In this document: positions 26,046-34,332 of the stretch, in pieces
How positions within the stretch are numbered: position 1 is the stretch's first letter
How the letters are laid out: each line of letters opens with the position of its first letter
Origin: Actinomycetes bacterium
GTDB lineage: Bacteria > Actinomycetota > Acidimicrobiia > Acidimicrobiales > UBA8190
Direction of reading: 5' to 3'
Length of the DNA stretch: 34,340 nt
NCBI GenBank assembly: GCA_021819525.1
Contig: JAKAQW010000023.1
Location: 1-34,340 of the forward strand
Made by a program: the position numbers and the translations under genes
Notes under the pieces: generated by a model
What the model was told of the DNA's origin: nothing
Seen by the model: only the letters and a program-made list of their open reading frames with translations
The model's database searches: none

Positions 26046-26099
26046 GCAATGCGATGTTGACGAGCACGGTCGTCGTGCACTACCGATTGGAGGATGGAC

Positions 26100-26267
26100 A
26101 TGAACCGAAGCGAGCAGCCGGGGGGCGTGGCCGAAGTGTACGAACCGCCGAGCTTGACGGTCCACGGGTCGATCGTCGACCTCACCCGGGCGACCGCCGC
26201 CGGCAGCATGACCGACCGGGCGTTCCCTGCCGGAACGCCGCTGACGGGGCTGACCTTCTCCGGCTGA
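26100..26267 (+). CDS. Putative lasso-peptide-like RiPP precursor, 55 aa
   Basis: Translated by hand: MNRSEQPGGVAEVYEPPSLTVHGSIVDLTRATAAGSMTDRAFPAGTPLTGLTFSG. YEPPSLTVHGSIVDLT matches YxxPxLxxxGxxxxxT; GGAGG 6 nt upstream of the ATG; next gene is a PqqD-like RRE. Confidence 0.85.
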   Translation: MNRSEQPGGVAEVYEPPSLTVHGSIVDLTRATAAGSMTDRAFPAGTPLTGLTFSG

Positions 26268-26430
26268 GCACTCCTGCTTGCCACATGGCCGGCGGTGAGG
26301 CGCCCGGCACCGCTCGTCGTCGCTCCGGGTGCCCGAGGGGCGGCCGGCAGCGTGAGCGATGTCGGCTGCGCCAGCCGCGTGCCGAGAGCCGGGCGTCCAG
26401 CCAGAAGGTCGTGCGCGCGCTCAGGCGGCC

Positions 26431-26685
26431 GTGGTGAAGCGGCGGGGGGATCTCGCCTGGCGCTCCGTCGATGGCCAGGTGGTCGGCCTCGACCTGGAGG
26501 CATCGTGCTACTTCTCGGTCAACGCCACCGGTGCGCTGCTGTGGGAGCGCCTGGGCGAGGAGGCCGACCTGGAAGAATTGGTCCAGCTGGTGGTCGACAC
26601 CTACGCGCTCGACGCAGACCAGGCTCGACATGACGTGACCGCCTTCCTCGCAGCGCTGTCGGACCAGGGCCTGCTGGCGACGTGA
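26431..26685 (+). CDS. PqqD-like RiPP recognition element protein (lasso B1-like)
   Basis: VVKRRGDLAWRSVDGQVVGLDLEASCYFSVNATGALLWERLGEEADLEELVQLVVDTYALDADQARHDVTAFLAALSDQGLLAT: canonical PqqD fold sequence pattern. Confidence 0.87.
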   Translation: MVKRRGDLAWRSVDGQVVGLDLEASCYFSVNATGALLWERLGEEADLEELVQLVVDTYALDADQARHDVTAFLAALSDQGLLAT

Positions 26686-26707
26686 TCGGTGGGATGCAGG
26701 CGGCGGG

Positions 26708-27907
26708 GTGAGCCGAGCTGGCCTCGCCGTGGCAGCCTCGAGCACCTCGGAGTGCCCAGCGGAGGCCCGCGATCCACATCTCGGTGCGTTGGCGGTGCTG
26801 TGGGCTGCCTGCGCGGTCGGGGTCGATCCGGCTCAGCTTCGGAGCCTGGCCGAGTCGCTCGATCCGGCGACGGATGGCCCTTGGCTGACTTCGGTGGCCG
26901 CGATCAACCGGGTCGGGCCGCTGCTGTGGCACGTCTTGTCTGATGCAGGCTGCCCGCAGGTCCTCGGGTCGGGGGCCGAGCCGTTGCGCCGCCTGGCTGT
27001 GGCACAGGACCTCGAGGCGACTGCAGTGGTGCCTTTGACGCTGAAGCGTGCCGTGGAGCCGTTGACCGGCGCCGGGCTGGAGCCGCTCGTGTTGAAGGGG
27101 CCGCTCTTGGCCCGGCGGTACCCCGCCGCCGGTCTTCGCCCCATGGACGACCTCGATCTGCTGCTCCCACGGCGACAGCACGACCAGGCCGTAGCGGTGC
27201 TGACCAGCTCTGGATGGGTGGTCCGTCGTCGACGGCATGTCGACAGGTACGACACGGTGCTGGTGCACGAGCAGACGCCGTCGTTGCCGCTCGAGCTGCA
27301 CGCCGGTCTGCAGACGTTCTACGAGTGGGCCACCAGCCTGCGAGCGCCTGTCATCTGGGGTCACCGCCAGCCAGTCGAGGTGGACGGCACGGCGGCCTTC
27401 GGCCTCGACCCCGAGATCGAGCTGGTGACGATCGCTGCCCATGCTGCCAAACCGTTCCACGGCTTCAGCCGGATGATCTGGGCAGTGGATCTCGCCGTCG
27501 TGGTGGAGCACGCGGCGGCCAGCCGAGGTGTCGACTGGGACCGCTTGTGCCAGCTGGCCAGACGCTGGCGATGTGCGAGCGCGGTAGGGGTCGGACTGAC
27601 CTTGGCGCGGCGCTTGGGCGCTCGAGTGCCCGAAGAGGTGCTCCGAACGCTTTGCGGCGAATGGGCTGTCTGGCAGCGCCGGGCGCTCGCCCCGGTGCTG
27701 GCACCTACGTGGCCGGCCGTCGGCACCTTCTCCGTGGCGTTCCACGTGCGGTTCGCGCTTGCCGACACGGCCGTGCACCGGCTGGCGCTCGCCGCCGGGG
27801 CCGCCTACCAGATGCCGTGGGCCGAGCGCCTGGCGTGGCCGGCGGTGGGGCTCGGAAGGGCGGCGAGGCGCTGGCAGCAGCTTCACGGCGGGCTGCAGGT
27901 CCGGTGA
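26708..27907 (+). CDS. Nucleotidyltransferase family protein (NTP_transf_5-like)
   Basis: LEPLVLKGPLLARRYPAAGLRPMDDLDLLLPRRQHDQAVAVLTSSGW; typical LKG...R..DDLDLL motif of that family. Confidence 0.82.
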   Translation: MSRAGLAVAASSTSECPAEARDPHLGALAVLWAACAVGVDPAQLRSLAESLDPATDGPWLTSVAAINRVGPLLWHVLSDAGCPQVLGSGAEPLRRLAVAQDLEATAVVPLTLKRAVEPLTGAGLEPLVLKGPLLARRYPAAGLRPMDDLDLLLPRRQHDQAVAVLTSSGWVVRRRRHVDRYDTVLVHEQTPSLPLELHAGLQTFYEWATSLRAPVIWGHRQPVEVDGTAAFGLDPEIELVTIAAHAAKPFHGFSRMIWAVDLAVVVEHAAASRGVDWDRLCQLARRWRCASAVGVGLTLARRLGARVPEEVLRTLCGEWAVWQRRALAPVLAPTWPAVGTFSVAFHVRFALADTAVHRLALAAGAAYQMPWAERLAWPAVGLGRAARRWQQLHGGLQVR

Positions 27908-27999
27908 CACGCTCATGACGCGCTGCCGACGGACTCGGCGCCAGCGCCCTCGGCCAGGTCGCGGAGGTACGCTGGCGGTGGCCGAGGAAGCGGGGAGCG

Positions 28000-28401
28000 G
28001 TGATCGAGCGAACAGATGCTGTGGAGGGGGACGGCTGGGTCGGCGACCCGCCGTTCGACGGGCCAGGCGACGGAGCGGGTTGGACGCCCGAGGAGCTGGC
28101 AGCGTGGTGCTGCCCCGAGGAGATCGAGCTGGCCGAAGCCGAAGCCGGGCGGCGCCGAGGGCGTCAGCGGCGCATGGCGGTGGTCGGCGTCGGACTGCTC
28201 CTGGTGGCTGCGGCATCGACGGTGAGCGCCGCTGTGGTGGGAAGCGGTGCTCACCTCCCCCGCTCCAGGGCCACGATCGCCGTGCTCAACCAGGAGGCGT
28301 GCAGGCTTTCGCCGAGCACGGGTCCTGCGCCCCGGCACCTGGCACCGAGGGCCGTGCAGCATCGCCGGTGTGGGGTGCCACTGGTGCACGTGGTGCCGTA
28401 G
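28000..28401 (+). CDS. Small single-TM hypothetical protein ending at the first unit of the 9-bp repeat
   Basis: Acidic N-terminus then RRRGRQRRMAVVGVGLLLVAAASTVSAAVVG TM; stop TAG is in the repeat. Confidence 0.45.
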   Translation: MIERTDAVEGDGWVGDPPFDGPGDGAGWTPEELAAWCCPEEIELAEAEAGRRRGRQRRMAVVGVGLLLVAAASTVSAAVVGSGAHLPRSRATIAVLNQEACRLSPSTGPAPRHLAPRAVQHRRCGVPLVHVVP

Positions 28402-28500
28402 GTGCCGTAGGTGCCGTAGGTGCCGTAGGTGCCGTAGGTGCCGTAGGTGCCGTAGGTGCACGTGGTGCCGTAGGTGCCGTAGCTGCCGTAGCTGCCGTAG
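28384..28500. repeat. 13-unit 9-bp tandem repeat, structured as GTGCACGTG-(GTGCCGTAG)7-GTGCACGTG-(GTGCCGTAG)2-(CTGCCGTAG)2
   Basis: Direct reading of 28384-28500. Confidence 0.97.
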
Positions 28501-28539
28501 TCGGTTCCCGCCACGGCGGACCCGGAGGAGCCACGTCGA

Positions 28540-29385
28540 TCATCTCGGCAGCACCGCCAGGCGTCCGCTGTAGTCGATGCGGTGGAGGTAGAGATGCGTA
28601 CCTCGTGCGGCCATGGCCTCGAGATACTCGTCGGTGGCTTTGCGGCTACCGCGCCAGTGGCCGTAGTCGTCGATGAGCAGGACACCTCCGGGCGCCAGGC
28701 GCGGCGCCAGGTGTTCGAGCTCGTGGCGAGTCGAGGTGTAGTAGTCGGTGTCGAGGCGCAGCAGCGCGATCTCCTGTGGCGCGTGTGCCGGCACGGTCTG
28801 CTCGATCAGCCCGGCGACGAAGTGCAGCTTGGAGTCGGGGTAGCCGGTGGTGACCAGCAGGGCGTGGACATCGTCAACCGGCAGGTAGTCGTAGGCGTGG
28901 TCGTACGTACCGTGTGCGAATTGCTCGTGGTAGGTGGCCGCGGCGGTCCCCGTCAGGTCGACGTCGTCGTCACCGGGAGGGGGCATTCGGTCGAAGGTGT
29001 CGAAGAGGTAGACGTCCCTGTCGGTGACGCCGAGCTCGAGCAACGTACGCAGCATGGCCAGCACGCTGCCGCCGCGCCACACTCCGCATTCCACGAGCGG
29101 GCCAGGAACACCGGCTGCCACCAGGTATCGCACCGCATCGCACAACGCGACCACGCGCTGCGCCGAGGTGAGGGTGAGCCCACGAGTGGCCTCGACGGTC
29201 GCACGCGTCGCCTCGTCGACATCGGCGAGGTCTCCGCCGCCTGGCACCGTGGCTGAGCTCCGCGCGGGGCAGCGCACGATGTCGTAGCCCAGACGCCGAA
29301 CGCCTCGGCGTACGAGTGGGCCGAAGCTCGCTCGCAGGGCGCTAGCCACCTCTCGCGCTCGATCTTCGGTGGACTTGGTCGCCAT
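28540..29385 (-). CDS. TylF/MycF-family (macrocin O-methyltransferase-like) methyltransferase
   Basis: GPLVECGVWRGGSVLAMLRTLLELGVTDRDVYLFDTFDRMPPPGDDD; LLRLDTDYYTSTRHELEHLAPRLAPGGVLLIDDYGHWRGSRKATDEYL. Confidence 0.9.
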   Translation of the reverse strand: MATKSTEDRAREVASALRASFGPLVRRGVRRLGYDIVRCPARSSATVPGGGDLADVDEATRATVEATRGLTLTSAQRVVALCDAVRYLVAAGVPGPLVECGVWRGGSVLAMLRTLLELGVTDRDVYLFDTFDRMPPPGDDDVDLTGTAAATYHEQFAHGTYDHAYDYLPVDDVHALLVTTGYPDSKLHFVAGLIEQTVPAHAPQEIALLRLDTDYYTSTRHELEHLAPRLAPGGVLLIDDYGHWRGSRKATDEYLEAMAARGTHLYLHRIDYSGRLAVLPR

Positions 29386-29540
29386 GACGCTCTCCGTAGG
29401 TGCTGGTCGTCGGGCAGACGGCTGGGACGGAGGAAGAACGGCGACCGACGACAAACCTGGCGCACGCAGAACCGCTCTTCGGAGCACGACGACGCAGAGG
29501 CCGTAGCGCTCTGTCGCAGGGGGCTGCCTAGCTGTTCCCC

Positions 29541-29635
29541 GGCCAGTGTCCACCGCAAGGGCCAGTGTCCACCGCAAGGGCCAGTGTCCACCGCAAGGGC
29601 CAGTGTCCACCGCAAGGGCCAGTGTCCACCGCAAG
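29541..29635. repeat. 5 x 19-bp tandem repeat (GGCCAGTGTCCACCGCAAG) between divergent methyltransferase genes
   Basis: Direct reading; five consecutive exact units. Confidence 0.97.
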
Positions 29636-29707
29636 GAAGGGCGTGGGCCGGCGTTCCCGAGCCGACCAGCCGGTGTCGGAGCCGGCTCCAGCCGAAAGGT
29701 GTGCATC

Positions 29708-30445
29708 GTGGAGGTCGAGCGCGACGTGGCTGAGCTGCGAGCGGTGGTCGACCAGTTCACCTGGTACCACAGCATCGACCTCGGCGACGGAGTGGTGACG
29801 CCAGGGATGTTCGACCACCGCGCAGCGGTCGATCGCTACCTGGTACCCGAAGACCTGAGCGGCCTGCGCTGTCTCGACGTGGGCACGATGGACGGGTTCT
29901 GGGCGTTCACCATGGAGCGGCGTGGCGCAGCCGAGGTGGTCGCGCTGGACGTCGAGGACCCCGAAGCGCTCGACTGGCCGCCGGCGCTGAGGCCGCGGAT
30001 CGTGAAGACGCTCGACGAGACCAAGGCCGACCGCTTCGAGCTGGTGCGTCGGGCGCTGGGATCGAAGGTCCAGCGCCAGATCTGCTCGGTGTACGACCTC
30101 GGGCCCCAGCTCGGGCGGTTCGACGTGGTGTTCTGCGGGGACCTGCTGGTCCATCTGAAGGATCCGGTCACCGCGGTTCAGCGGATCCACGGCGTGACCG
30201 GGCACAGTGCCATCGTGGCCAACCCGGTGAAGGAGCACTTCTTGTACCGGCGGCGTCCACTGGCCCAGTTCGACGGTATCGCCGAGTTCGAGTGGTGGCT
30301 GCCGAACCAGGCCGCGCTCGAACGGCTGATGGCTTCGGCGGGGTTCGTTCGCCTCGAGGCAGGCCGTCCCTTCGATCTGCCGGCGGTCGGTGGAGGTCCT
30401 TGGAAGGGTCGCCGCGGGGTCGTGCGCGGCTTCGTCGACGATTGA
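29708..30445 (+). CDS. Class I SAM-dependent methyltransferase
   Basis: FTWYHSIDLGDGVVTPGMFDHR; GLRCLDVGTMDGFWAFTMERRGAAEVVALDVED; DVVFCGDLLVHLKDPV. Confidence 0.87.
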   Translation: MEVERDVAELRAVVDQFTWYHSIDLGDGVVTPGMFDHRAAVDRYLVPEDLSGLRCLDVGTMDGFWAFTMERRGAAEVVALDVEDPEALDWPPALRPRIVKTLDETKADRFELVRRALGSKVQRQICSVYDLGPQLGRFDVVFCGDLLVHLKDPVTAVQRIHGVTGHSAIVANPVKEHFLYRRRPLAQFDGIAEFEWWLPNQAALERLMASAGFVRLEAGRPFDLPAVGGGPWKGRRGVVRGFVDD

Positions 30446-30700
30446 TCGGTCGGTCCGCGGGCGGTGGCCGCTGCGTCTCCTGCGCCTCGTGAGGCGAACC
30501 ATCGGGGTGAAGCCTGATCCGACGCCGGGAGATCGGGGGGCTGTCGACCTCGAGGTAAAGGTCGTTCGATCGCCGCGAAGGCGCGGGCGGTCGCGGCGCA
30601 GGCAAGGAAGCTCGTGGGTTCACGGCAAACGCGCACGGATCGCGGGAGAGGGATCGCGGGTCGCGGCGAAGGCTCTGGCTGGCGGTGCGAGACTGGCGCC

Positions 30701-31423
30701 GTGCGTGTGGTCAGTCTGGTGCCTTCTGTCACAGAGACCCTGGTGGCGTGGGGTGTGGTGCCGATCGCCTGCACCCGGTTCTGCGAGCAGCCGGGTATCG
30801 CCACTGTGGGGGGCACGAAGAACCCGGATGTGGCCGCAGTGGTGGCCCTGGAGCCGGACCTGGTGGTGATGGACGAGGAGGAGAACCGGCGGCAGGACTA
30901 CCAGGCCCTGGTGGGTGCGGGGGTGGCGGTGCATGTGTTGGCAGTGCGGAACCTGGCCGACGTCCCCTCGCACCTCTCCGACCTGGCAGAACGCGTAGGG
31001 ATCGCCGTGGACATCCCCGTTCCGGGCCCGACGCTGCCCCAGCGTGCCCGGGCGCTGGTGCCCATCTGGCGTAGGCCCTGGATGGTCCTCGGGCAACCGA
31101 CCTACGGCGCCTCGGTGCTCGCGCACCTGGGAGTGCCGGTGGTGTTCCCCGACAGCCGGGGCGCCTATCCGACGGTCAGTGTCGAGGAGATGGCCGCCCA
31201 GGTGGCGGACGTGGTCCTGGCCCCGAGCGAGCCGTACCCGTTTCGAGAGCGGCACCGCGCTGAGCTGGCCGAGCTTGGCGGGGGTGCGCCGGTGGTCCTG
31301 GTCGACGGCAAGGATCTCTTTTGGTGGGGAGTGCGAACAGCTCCAGCGCTCGCTCGCCTCGCTCAGCAGATCGCCACGGTGAGGACTGACGCGGCCGCGC
31401 CAGGCGCCACGCCGATCAGCTGA
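30701..31423 (+). CDS. BtuF-like helical-backbone metal receptor / cobalamin-binding protein, no signal peptide
   Basis: VRVVSLVPSVTETLVAWGVVPIACTRFCEQPG; TVGGTKNPDVAAVVALEPDLVVMDEEENRRQDYQAL. Confidence 0.85.
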   Translation: MRVVSLVPSVTETLVAWGVVPIACTRFCEQPGIATVGGTKNPDVAAVVALEPDLVVMDEEENRRQDYQALVGAGVAVHVLAVRNLADVPSHLSDLAERVGIAVDIPVPGPTLPQRARALVPIWRRPWMVLGQPTYGASVLAHLGVPVVFPDSRGAYPTVSVEEMAAQVADVVLAPSEPYPFRERHRAELAELGGGAPVVLVDGKDLFWWGVRTAPALARLAQQIATVRTDAAAPGATPIS

Positions 31424-31593
31424 CCGAACCCGAACCCGAGTGACGTGTGGCGAGAGGTCCGTGGGCCGGGTTCACGGCTGTCCTGGTCCGTCGGGGCTGC
31501 CCGCGGGCCAGGAGGCGGATGCGTGGCCAGCCCAGCAGCATCAGACCGAAGGCCAGCATCCCGACCAGGTAGGCGTGGTGCCGGCGAAGGTGC

Positions 31594-31950
31594 TCAGCGG
31601 AACCAGAGCCGCTGGTACTGCCGGCTCATGGGGTGTACCAGCAGGGCCACCAGGACGCCGGCGAACAACAACAGCAAGATGGAGGAGATGCCTGGAGCCA
31701 CGGCGAGCACGTACAGCGCGTCGAGCAGGGTGAGCCCGGCGAGCACCACTGCCGACCAGTAGCCCCAGCGCTTGTCGTTGGCGATCCCGAAGCCGCCTAC
31801 CCCGAGGAGGATGGGGAGCAGGAGCAGTATCCCAGCTCCGCCGGCCAGCACCCCGCTCAGTAGGGCGAGGCCGGCATCGATGTAACAGAGGATCACCGCG
31901 TTCTGCAGCGTCTGAGGTTGCGACCGATCGAGCCACTGATGCTGTGCCAT
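31594..31950 (-). CDS. Small multi-TM hypothetical membrane protein
   Basis: 118 aa with three to four hydrophobic segments; ATG start. Confidence 0.7.
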   Translation of the reverse strand: MAQHQWLDRSQPQTLQNAVILCYIDAGLALLSGVLAGGAGILLLLPILLGVGGFGIANDKRWGYWSAVVLAGLTLLDALYVLAVAPGISSILLLLFAGVLVALLVHPMSRQYQRLWFR

Positions 31951-32429
31951 GGCACCAGTTTGTCAGGCGGGCGCACTCGGGGGTGGGCGCCTGGCCCGGT
32001 TCGTTGGAACCGGGGGGCCGGTGACGGTCCCGGGCGGGGTTCGGGAGGGCGAACGATACAGGTGCGGCCGGCCGTCGGAGAGTGTTATGGCTGGCCAGCT
32101 GGGGTCTTTTCGTACTGGCCGGCCGACGCGTTCGGTAGGGTGGCGCGGTGGGCCGAGCAACGGGTGAGAGTCGAGCAGCCGGGGCGGACGAGGGAGCGGC
32201 GCTGTCTGGTGCCGGCTCCGGGCAGGAGGTCGATGGCTCGCGAGCCGGTGGCGGTAGCGGGGAAGGGGCTGGCACCGCTCGGCGGGGTGGGGGTGAGGAA
32301 CCCGGCTCTCGGGACGTGCGCCGCAGCGACCGCGATGGCCGACGCGCGCGCGGCTGGCGAGACGTCGACGCGATCCGCCGGGTTCGCCGGTCGACGCGGT
32401 CGCCGGCACGTCGGCGAGGTGCGCCTTCG

Positions 32430-33137
32430 GTGGCCGGTCCTGATCACCCCGTTCACCATCGCGACCTGAGCGGGGGATGGGCCCGAGCTGCCGTGTTCGG
32501 GATCAGCGACGGGTTGGTCACCAACGTCTCGCTGGTGCTCGGCATGGCCGGCGCGCACGCCACCTCAGGCGTGGTCCGCCTGGCCGGGCTGGCTGGGCTC
32601 ATCGGTGGGGCGTGCTCCATGGCGGCCGGCGAGTACGTCTCGATGCGAGCCCAGACCGAGCTGCTCGAACGCGAGCTTGCCCTCGAGCGTGACGAGATCC
32701 GCCGACGTCCCGAGGGTGAGCGGCGTGAGCTGATCCACATCTACGAGAGCCGCGGCGTGGATCCAGACGCAGCCCGTCGTCTCGCCGACGAGATGATGCG
32801 CACGCCCGAGCTGGCGCTCGATACCCATGCCCGCGAGGAGCTGGGAGTCGATCCGGATGCCTTGGGCTCACCGGCGAAGGCAGCCTTCTCCTCGTTCGTC
32901 ACCTTCGCGCTGGGAGCGGTGTTGCCGCTGATGCCATGGTGGGTGGTTGGTGGTGGAGGAGCGACGGTGGCCTCGGTGGCGGTGGGCGGGACCGCGGCGG
33001 TGGGAGTCGGGATCGCCTTGTCGTACTTCACGGGGCGGCGATGGTGGTGGTCGGCTATCCGGCAGCTGCTCATCGCGGCAGTCGCCGCAGCCATCACCTA
33101 CGGCATCGGTGCGGTCGTAGGGGTGTCGGGCGGCTGA
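32430..33137 (+). CDS. VIT1/CCC1-family transporter
   Basis: HHRDLSGGWARAAVFGISDGLVTNVSLVLGMAGA; GGACSMAAGEYVSMRAQTELLERELALERDEI; GTG at 32430 preferred over the ORF start at 32148. Confidence 0.9.
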   Translation: MAGPDHPVHHRDLSGGWARAAVFGISDGLVTNVSLVLGMAGAHATSGVVRLAGLAGLIGGACSMAAGEYVSMRAQTELLERELALERDEIRRRPEGERRELIHIYESRGVDPDAARRLADEMMRTPELALDTHAREELGVDPDALGSPAKAAFSSFVTFALGAVLPLMPWWVVGGGGATVASVAVGGTAAVGVGIALSYFTGRRWWWSAIRQLLIAAVAAAITYGIGAVVGVSGG

Positions 33138-33246
33138 AGCCTCGTCGTGAGGCTCGCCACCCACGGGGCGTCGACCTGCGGCGGAGCTTCGCCTGCCCCC
33201 GGGCATCCGGCGAGATGGCACCTTCCGACGATCCGGCGGAGAGATC

Positions 33247-33327
33247 ACGGGTAGCGGAGCCGGTGGGGGGCTCACGGGTAGCGGAGCCGGTGGGGGGCTC
33301 ACGGGTAGCGGAGCCGGTGGGGGGCTC
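33247..33327. repeat. 3 x 27-bp tandem repeat (ACGGGTAGCGGAGCCGGTGGGGGGCTC), intergenic
   Basis: Direct reading between the VIT1-like gene and mshD; the third copy ends with 1 nt difference downstream. Confidence 0.95.
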
Positions 33328-34237
33328 AGGCGGCGGGTACGTCACCGGTGTAGGCCCGGTCCACGTGGTCGACGTGGAAGCCGAGCGATCGGTAGAGGCT
33401 GACAGCCGGCGTGTTGGTCGCGTCCACGTACAGCATGCCGGTGCCCGTCCCCTTGGCGGCCAGGTGCTCGAGGCCGGCAACGGCGAGCGCCCGACCGAGG
33501 CCGATGCCGCGGAAGGCGGGGTCCACCGAGATGACGTAGATCTCCCCGAGCGGTGGTGAGGTGTCGGGGTGCACCTTGGTCCAGCAGGACCCGGCGAGGA
33601 CGCCGTCACGTTCGTGGAGGAGGAAGCCGTCTGGGTCGAACCACGGCTCGTTCTCGCGTTCGCGTAAGGTCTCGAGCGTCCAGCCACCCTGTTCGGGATG
33701 GTTGGCGAACGCGCGGTTGTTCACTGCTAACCAGGCGGCCTCGTCGTGCGCGGGGTTGAACGGTCGTACGGGCAGGGTGCTGTGGCTATCTTCCAGGGGA
33801 AGTGACACCCGCATCTGGAGCAGATCCCGTCCCTGGCGCAGACCGGCGGCGGTGGCAATGGTGTCGGAGAGCGGGGTCGGCTTGGGTACCCAGAGATGGA
33901 CATGACCCCCTCCTTGGTCAGCCACCTCGCGCAGTGCGGCGCGTAGCAAGTCGATCCCGACCCCGTCTTCTGCCCCGCGCCGGTCCGGAGCGACGACGAC
34001 CTCGATGCCCCAGGTGTGGTGCCCCTGGCTGAGCTGGGCGTACCCCACGAGCCGGCCATCGGGCCGACGCCTCGCCACGAAACCGGCGAAGCCCGTGCGT
34101 CCGCCGTGGACCAGGTCGAGCCACTTGTGCTCGCCCAAGGGACGGTGGCCGTCAGCTGTCTGTGCCTCGGCCAGCAGGGCCGATACTTCGGCGATGTCGG
34201 CCTCGCCCATCCGCCGCTTCACTTCCACATGGTGCAT
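33326..34237 (-). CDS. mshD: Mycothiol synthase
   Basis: Two GNAT domains; EIYVISVDPAFRGIGLGRALAVAGLEHLAAKGTGTGMLYVDATNTPAVSLYRSLGFHVDHVDRAY is MshD-type. Confidence 0.92.
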   Translation of the reverse strand: MHHVEVKRRMGEADIAEVSALLAEAQTADGHRPLGEHKWLDLVHGGRTGFAGFVARRRPDGRLVGYAQLSQGHHTWGIEVVVAPDRRGAEDGVGIDLLRAALREVADQGGGHVHLWVPKPTPLSDTIATAAGLRQGRDLLQMRVSLPLEDSHSTLPVRPFNPAHDEAAWLAVNNRAFANHPEQGGWTLETLRERENEPWFDPDGFLLHERDGVLAGSCWTKVHPDTSPPLGEIYVISVDPAFRGIGLGRALAVAGLEHLAAKGTGTGMLYVDATNTPAVSLYRSLGFHVDHVDRAYTGDVPAA

Positions 34238-34280
34238 CGCCGGCAGGCTACTGCCGCCGCGGCGAGCCGACGCGCTACGT

Positions 34281-34332
34281 GCCAGAGGCACGCCCGCCAG
34301 GGAGAGGGCAGCCCGCCAGAGGCACGCCCGCC
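34281..34332. repeat. 18-bp direct repeat GCCAGAGGCACGCCCGCC, two copies 34 bp apart, near the window end
   Basis: Copies at 34281-34298 and 34315-34332; a further partial copy runs to the window edge. Confidence 0.9.

Noticed and set aside
26200-26267. Lasso core starting at Gly35 (GSMTDRAF...)
   Set aside because: Would put the acidic residue at position 5, too small for a lasso ring, and leaves Thr at -3 rather than -2; the Ala31 start fits motif spacing and a 9-residue ring.
26042-26437. 131-aa + strand ORF overlapping the precursor in another frame
   Set aside because: Arg/Gly-rich out-of-frame sequence with no recognizable motif; the 55-aa frame has the leader motif and a proper RBS.
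28384-28500. 9-bp array as a CRISPR array or as coding repeat (YGT)n / (GAV)n
   Set aside because: Direct head-to-tail repeats without spacers; the ORFs that read through it lack any other protein-like sequence.
32148-32429. Upstream extension of the VIT1-like ORF
   Set aside because: Low-complexity Arg/Gly/Ala stretch; the family N-terminus HRDLSGGWARAAVFG begins after GTG 32430.
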